Shown: positions 59,975 to 64,000 of the stretch, one piece after another
How the letters are laid out: every line of letters begins with the position of its first letter
Numbering within the stretch: the stretch's first letter is position 1
Origin: Chthoniobacteraceae bacterium
Lineage (GTDB): Bacteria > Verrucomicrobiota > Verrucomicrobiia > Chthoniobacterales > Chthoniobacteraceae
Assembly: GCA_028293625.1 (NCBI GenBank)
Contig: JAQGOL010000013.1
Span: 1 to 64,000, forward strand
Reading direction: 5' to 3'
DNA: 64,000 bases
The notes under the pieces: generated by a model
The model's database searches: none
Seen by the model: the letters and a program-made list of their open reading frames with translations, nothing else
Told to the model about the DNA's origin: nothing
Translations under genes and position numbers: made by a program

Positions 59975-60814
59975 TTAACCCACCGGTTTGATCCCAGGCG
60001 CTTTGACAAAAGCGTGGGAGAGCACGCCGGCCCTGGTCGCTTCGCAAACAAACCACCCTTTTAAGGGAGAGCCATCGGCGTTGTCGCGCACCCTTGAGCA
60101 ACAACGATCGGTGACAACGGACGCCTCGCCCACGAGCCGTTCACTGGCGCCATGCCAGTGTCCGCTGAAGACTCCCCGCAAATTGAGCTTCGAGAGCTTC
60201 TCAAGAAGCACGCCGGCGTTGGTGGGCCGGTATGTGACCCCTTCGCCGAGCGGGAAATGCGTGAAGACAACCGTTGGCTGCTTTTTATCGAGAAGAGCGG
60301 ACTGCTCGTCGACCCACGCAAGCGTTTCGTCAGCAATCACGGTCTGGTTATACTTCACGCCTTCTGTCGTATCGAGACCGAGAAAACGCCACCCTTCATG
60401 CTCGAACTGATAATTGAGTTTCCCGGGGAAAATTGCGTCGTAACCGGATCGGTCCTTTTGGGTCAGGTAATCGTGGTTGCCGGGCACCACATGCAGCGGC
60501 ATCTCAAGCTTGCCGAAGATATCACGGATTGCGCCAATCTGCTCAGGTGTCCCTTTGTCGCTGATGTCGCCGCAGATCAGGCAAAAGGCGGCATCTGGCG
60601 CGCTTAATTTCATGGCGGCGACGACATCGGAAAAGAAAGGCCGGCAGGCATCCTCAAGAAAATGCAGGTCATTGATTGCAAAGAACCGGAATCCTTTGCC
60701 CGAACTGCTGACCTCCTCGGAACTGGCGATTCCAGGGAGCATTAAGCCGCCGGCGAACGCCGGGACAAGGAGACGAAGCTGCTGACGGCGGGTGTAAAGG
60801 CGCGGAAAATTCAT
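59975..60814 (-). CDS. Tat-exported calcineurin-like metallophosphoesterase, copy 2
   Basis: 279 residues from ATG 60814 (MNFPRLYTRRQQLRLLVPAF), a twin-arginine signal. Motifs: INDLHFLED, CGDISDKG, PGNHDYLT, FTHFPLGEG and SGHWHGASER, so the dinuclear metal site is complete. It is a close homologue of the enzyme at 33169-34038, from which it is separated by ~26 kb. It is probably a periplasmic phosphodiesterase or phosphomonoesterase of unknown substrate. Confidence 0.9.
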   Translation of the reverse strand: MNFPRLYTRRQQLRLLVPAFAGGLMLPGIASSEEVSSSGKGFRFFAINDLHFLEDACRPFFSDVVAAMKLSAPDAAFCLICGDISDKGTPEQIGAIRDIFGKLEMPLHVVPGNHDYLTQKDRSGYDAIFPGKLNYQFEHEGWRFLGLDTTEGVKYNQTVIADETLAWVDEQSALLDKKQPTVVFTHFPLGEGVTYRPTNAGVLLEKLSKLNLRGVFSGHWHGASERLVGEASVVTDRCCSRVRDNADGSPLKGWFVCEATRAGVLSHAFVKAPGIKPVG

Positions 60815-60990
60815 GGGGAAATTGAAAACGAAGAGCACATGAGTCCCGCGCCAAAGTCGATCCGGAAGAAGGACGGCCCATGAACTCTTCGGGTGATTCC
60901 GCCGCTTTTTACGGTTCCCATCTTAAACGCAATCAGGTTTGGTTTCCGCGTGATTTCCCCCCGCAAAATCCCGCCCGTCCGTTTCCCTGC

Positions 60991-62394
60991 ATGAATTCCC
61001 TCCTGCTGCTCTGCTGCGGGATGACGATTGTGGTGGGCAGCATTCTTTGGATGCGGCTTCACGCGTTTTTAGCGCTGGTGCTCGGCGCGTATTGCGTCGC
61101 GTTGCTGACCCCGGCCGATGCTTTGCGTTGCTACGCCGAGGCGCGAGCAGCCAAGGGTGAGATCACGCTCAAAACCGCCGCGAAGTTCTCAGAGAAACCG
61201 GCTTCAACCCGCGTGGCGGAAGAGTTCGGCAAGACGTGCGCAAACCTCGGCATCCTGATTGCCATGGCGGCGATTTTAGGGGAAGCGATGCTTTTGTCGG
61301 GAGCGGCCGAGTCCATTGCCGCGAAAATGCTTCAAACGATGGGAGCGGCCCGGGCGCATTGGGCGTTTTTCACGACGTCGTTCCTACTTTGCATCCCGGT
61401 GTTTTTTGACACTGTCTTTTATCTTCTCGCTCCGCTTCTGAAGGCCGTGGCCCGAAGCACCAGGCGCGATTACCTGCTTCTGGTCATGTGCACCGTGGCG
61501 GGCGGCACGATCACCCATTCATTGGTTCCTCCCACCCCGGGCCCGCTCTTTGTGGCCGGTGAACTCGGTGTGCCAATGGGTCTCATGATCGGCATGGGCT
61601 GCCTGATTGGTATCGGCGCCGCATTGGTTGGAGTGGCATTTGCGACTTTTTCAAACCGGAAAATCACCCTCGCCATTCCGGACGAAGAACCCGCTTTTCC
61701 CGAAGATGCACCGCAACGCTCGCTGCCCAGCCTCTCGATTGCGTTGATCCCCGTGGTGCTGCCGGTTGTTCTCATCGGGCTTGAGGCAGCCCTGACGCCG
61801 ATCCTTCCCGCAACCGGGAGATTGGCCTGGGCGATTAAAACATTCGGTGAAAAAGACATGGCTCTTACCCTGGGAGCCCTCGCCGCCTTGATGACGCTTG
61901 CCTCGCAACGCGACGGAGCGGCCGCAAGCAAGGCCGTCGGCACTGCGTTAATGGGCGGGGCAACCATTCTCTTGATCATTGGCGCGGGCGGAGCCTTTGG
62001 AGGGGTGCTTCGGCAGACAGGGATTTCCGAGACGCTTGGCTCGATGCTGGCCGGGCTGCACATGCTGGCGTTGCCCGCCGTTTTTCTTATCACCATGCTG
62101 GTTCGCACCGGGCAGGGATCGGCCACGGTGGCCATGATCACCGCCGCGCCGATCGCCAAGGCATTCATCGAGAGCGGCCAATCGCACGTGCATCCGGTCT
62201 ATCTGGCCATCGCCATCGGTTGCGGCTCCAAACCGTTCTCCTGGATGAACGACGCGGGGTTCTGGATCATCACGCGCCTGAGCGGATTGCGCGAGGCGCA
62301 GACCTTGCGCACGGTTTCTCCGATGATGGCCATCCAGGGATTCGCGGGCCTTTTCCTGACCATGATCATGGCCTGGATCTTTCCGCTCCGATAA
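60991..62394 (+). CDS. GntP-family sugar-acid/proton symporter
   Basis: 467 residues from ATG 60991 (MNSLLLLCCGMTIVVGSILW). About 12 hydrophobic segments are present. GntP-type signatures include GKTCANLGILIAMAAILGEA, AFFTTSFLLCIPVFFDTVFY, GGTITHSLVPPTPGPLFVAG and GCGSKPFSWMNDAGFWIITR. These permeases import gluconate or related sugar acids with protons. The dehydratase gene begins 26 bp downstream, which supports uptake and degradation of an aldonic acid. Confidence 0.93.
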   Translation: MNSLLLLCCGMTIVVGSILWMRLHAFLALVLGAYCVALLTPADALRCYAEARAAKGEITLKTAAKFSEKPASTRVAEEFGKTCANLGILIAMAAILGEAMLLSGAAESIAAKMLQTMGAARAHWAFFTTSFLLCIPVFFDTVFYLLAPLLKAVARSTRRDYLLLVMCTVAGGTITHSLVPPTPGPLFVAGELGVPMGLMIGMGCLIGIGAALVGVAFATFSNRKITLAIPDEEPAFPEDAPQRSLPSLSIALIPVVLPVVLIGLEAALTPILPATGRLAWAIKTFGEKDMALTLGALAALMTLASQRDGAAASKAVGTALMGGATILLIIGAGGAFGGVLRQTGISETLGSMLAGLHMLALPAVFLITMLVRTGQGSATVAMITAAPIAKAFIESGQSHVHPVYLAIAIGCGSKPFSWMNDAGFWIITRLSGLREAQTLRTVSPMMAIQGFAGLFLTMIMAWIFPLR

Positions 62395-62420
62395 ACAGAG
62401 TCCCCCTTTTTCCCACCCGC

Positions 62421-64000
62421 ATGCCGACCCGTCTCACTCCCGAACAGCTCCGATCCTACCGCTGGTTCGGCCCCAATGATCTGCGCTCTTTTGGCCACCG
62501 TTCACGGGCGCGCCAAATGGGGCTTGGCCCCGAGGATTGGGAAGGCAAACCGATCATCGCCATCCTCAATACATGGAGCGAACTCAACCCGTGCCATCTT
62601 CATTTCAAGATCCTGGCCGAGCATGTCAAAAAAGGGATCCTGCAGGCGGGCGGCATGCCGGTGGAAGTGCCGCTGCTTTCGCTAAGCGAGAGCTACATGA
62701 AACCGACCACGATGCTTTATCGCAACCTCCTGGCGATGGAGACCGAGGAAGTCTTGCGGTGCCATCCCATCGACGGCGCGGTGCTGCTTGGCGCATGCGA
62801 TAAAACCACTCCCGCGCTGATCATGGGCGGCACTTCGGCGGAGATCCCGTTTATCTTTGTTCCCGGCGGACCGATGCTGCGGGGCAATTGGCGCGGTCAG
62901 ACGCTTGGCAGCGGCTCCGATGCGTGGAAGTTCTGGGACGAAAAACGCGCGGGCCGGTTGAGTGAAGAAGCGTGGTGCGAAATCGAGGACGGCATCGCGC
63001 GCTCCCATGGCCATTGCATGACCATGGGCACGGCTTCCACGATGACCGCCATTGCCGAGACCCTCGGGCTGACGGTGCCGGGCGCCTCTTCTATCCCGGC
63101 CGTCGACATGGCCCACTGGCGCATGGCGGCACAATCCGGCAGGCAAGCGGTGGAAAATGCGTGGAACGATCTGCGTCCTTCGAAAATTCTCAACGCCGAC
63201 GCTTTCCACAACGCGATCGTGGTCGACATGGCGGTAGGCGGCTCGACCAACGCCATCATTCATCTTATTGCGATGGCGGCCCGGGCCGGGATCGCGCTGC
63301 CGCTGGAGTGTTTTGATGAAATCTCGCGGACCACGCCGCGCCTGGCCGATCTGCGTCCCGCGGGCCGGTTCCTGATGGAAGACTTCTATTTCGCGGGCGG
63401 CCTGCCTGCGTTGCTGGCGCAACTCCTCGATCTGCTGCGGCCGGACACGCTTACCATCAACGGCAAAACACTCCGCGAAAACATTGGCGGCGCCGAGATT
63501 TTCAACAAAGAGGTGATCCGCACACGGGATAATCCGGTCGCGGCCGAAGCTGGCACGGCGATTTTGCGCGGCAACCTGGCGCCACGTGGAGCGGTGATCA
63601 AACATTCGGCGATGGAGCCGCGCTTTCTCAAACATACCGGGCCGGCCGTCGTTTTCTGCGATTACAACGATCTGGCAGCGCGCATTGAGGATCCGGCACT
63701 CCCTGTGACGGCCGACTCGGTGATTCTCCTTCAAAATGGCGGTCCATGCGGGGCGCCCGGGATGCCGGAGTGGGGCATGCTACCAATCCCGAAGAAACTA
63801 TTGGAACAAGGCGTGCGCGACATGCTGCGAATTTCCGATGCCCGCATGAGCGGCACCAGTTATGGCGCCTGCGTTTTGCATGTCGCACCCGAGGCGGCCA
63901 TCGGCGGACCGCTTGCCCTGGTGCGCGACGGCGACCTGATCACACTTGATGTCGAGGCGCGCCGGATCGACGTGGCGCTCACCGAGGAGGAGTTTGCCGC
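62421..64000 (+). CDS. IlvD/Edd-family sugar-acid dehydratase (partial at window edge)
   Basis: 526 residues from ATG 62421, still open at the right edge. The IlvD/Edd signatures are GKPIIAILNTWSELNPCHLH, GACDKTTPALIMGG (Fe-S Cys), SHGHCMTMGTASTM and GGPCGAPGMPEWG. The opening YRWFGPNDLRSFGHRSRARQ and the GACDKTTPALIMG box match the sugar-acid branch (L-arabinonate/xylonate-type dehydratases) better than valine-pathway IlvD. It converts an aldonic acid to a 2-keto-3-deoxy acid, using an Fe-S cluster. It follows the GntP permease in what looks like one operon. Confidence 0.88.
   Translation, partial: MPTRLTPEQLRSYRWFGPNDLRSFGHRSRARQMGLGPEDWEGKPIIAILNTWSELNPCHLHFKILAEHVKKGILQAGGMPVEVPLLSLSESYMKPTTMLYRNLLAMETEEVLRCHPIDGAVLLGACDKTTPALIMGGTSAEIPFIFVPGGPMLRGNWRGQTLGSGSDAWKFWDEKRAGRLSEEAWCEIEDGIARSHGHCMTMGTASTMTAIAETLGLTVPGASSIPAVDMAHWRMAAQSGRQAVENAWNDLRPSKILNADAFHNAIVVDMAVGGSTNAIIHLIAMAARAGIALPLECFDEISRTTPRLADLRPAGRFLMEDFYFAGGLPALLAQLLDLLRPDTLTINGKTLRENIGGAEIFNKEVIRTRDNPVAAEAGTAILRGNLAPRGAVIKHSAMEPRFLKHTGPAVVFCDYNDLAARIEDPALPVTADSVILLQNGGPCGAPGMPEWGMLPIPKKLLEQGVRDMLRISDARMSGTSYGACVLHVAPEAAIGGPLALVRDGDLITLDVEARRIDVALTEEEFA

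Noticed and set aside
62682-63734. 350-residue frame on the minus strand
   Set aside because: Antisense to the IlvD/Edd dehydratase; rich in Arg/His/Gln as expected for GC-rich shadow frames.

Overview
The window looks like chromosome from a free-living, probably soil or sediment member of the Verrucomicrobiota (Planctomycetes-Verrucomicrobia-Chlamydiae lineage). This is inferred from gene content: a MoxR/DUF58/BatA-type operon with a giant DUF4175-like protein and a secreted prenyltransferase-like toroid, a DUF6797-type propeller protein next to a multihaem cytochrome, PQQ-like propellers, Gfo/Idh and sugar-epimerase proteins, and very many secreted proteins. No rRNA, tRNA or CRISPR array was recognised. 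One clear mobile-element remnant (IS630-type transposase 3' end) sits at the extreme left.

Layout. 1-4.1 kb: IS630 remnant abutting a beta-carbonic anhydrase, then a large LRR-Roc-COR-TIR protein on the minus strand. 4.3-9.1 kb: tandem pair of secreted alpha/beta-hydrolases and a TIM-barrel sugar isomerase/epimerase. 9.2-23.7 kb (minus strand): ECF sigma factor, putative anti-sigma, MoxR ATPase, DUF58, two VWA membrane proteins, a 1694-residue DUF4175-like protein and a toroid protein. 24.0-29.9 kb: a DUF6797-type propeller protein, a pentahaem cytochrome and a monohaem protein. 30-42.4 kb: mixed housekeeping and secreted genes (mnmA, DsbD-alpha-like, a small RHH regulator, a phosphoesterase, cytochrome/propeller dehydrogenases, a Rap1a-like protein, Gfo/Idh, an EF-hand protein, an epimerase).

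42.4-49.1 kb is the most interesting region. A class III adenylate cyclase is divergent from a tightly packed five-gene partner-switching operon. In order it encodes a degenerate HATPase-like protein, a STAS-like domain fused to a SAM methyltransferase, a Cache-HAMP-PP2C phosphatase, an intact HATPase-like switch kinase and an intact STAS antagonist. The first two genes look like a diverged duplicate of the last two: the first has lost the N-box asparagine, the second the phosphorylatable serines, and the second has gained a methyltransferase. The inferred model is an extracellular signal that sets phosphatase activity, which sets the phosphorylation state of the intact pair, with the degenerate pair as a competing or constitutive output arm.

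49.2-52.3 kb is a compact operon of a HIT hydrolase, a cytosolic class A beta-lactamase-fold serine hydrolase, an M15-type peptidase and a glutamine-synthetase-fold carboxylate-amine ligase. It may be an undescribed peptide-ligation or peptide-trimming pathway. 52.3-64 kb: two small lipoproteins sharing an FN-x-x-T motif, a Dabb protein, a LysR regulator divergent from an SsuABC-like ABC transporter, a dienelactone-hydrolase-like protein, a DUF255 thioredoxin protein, a second Tat-type phosphoesterase, a GntP permease, and an IlvD/Edd sugar-acid dehydratase that runs off the right edge.
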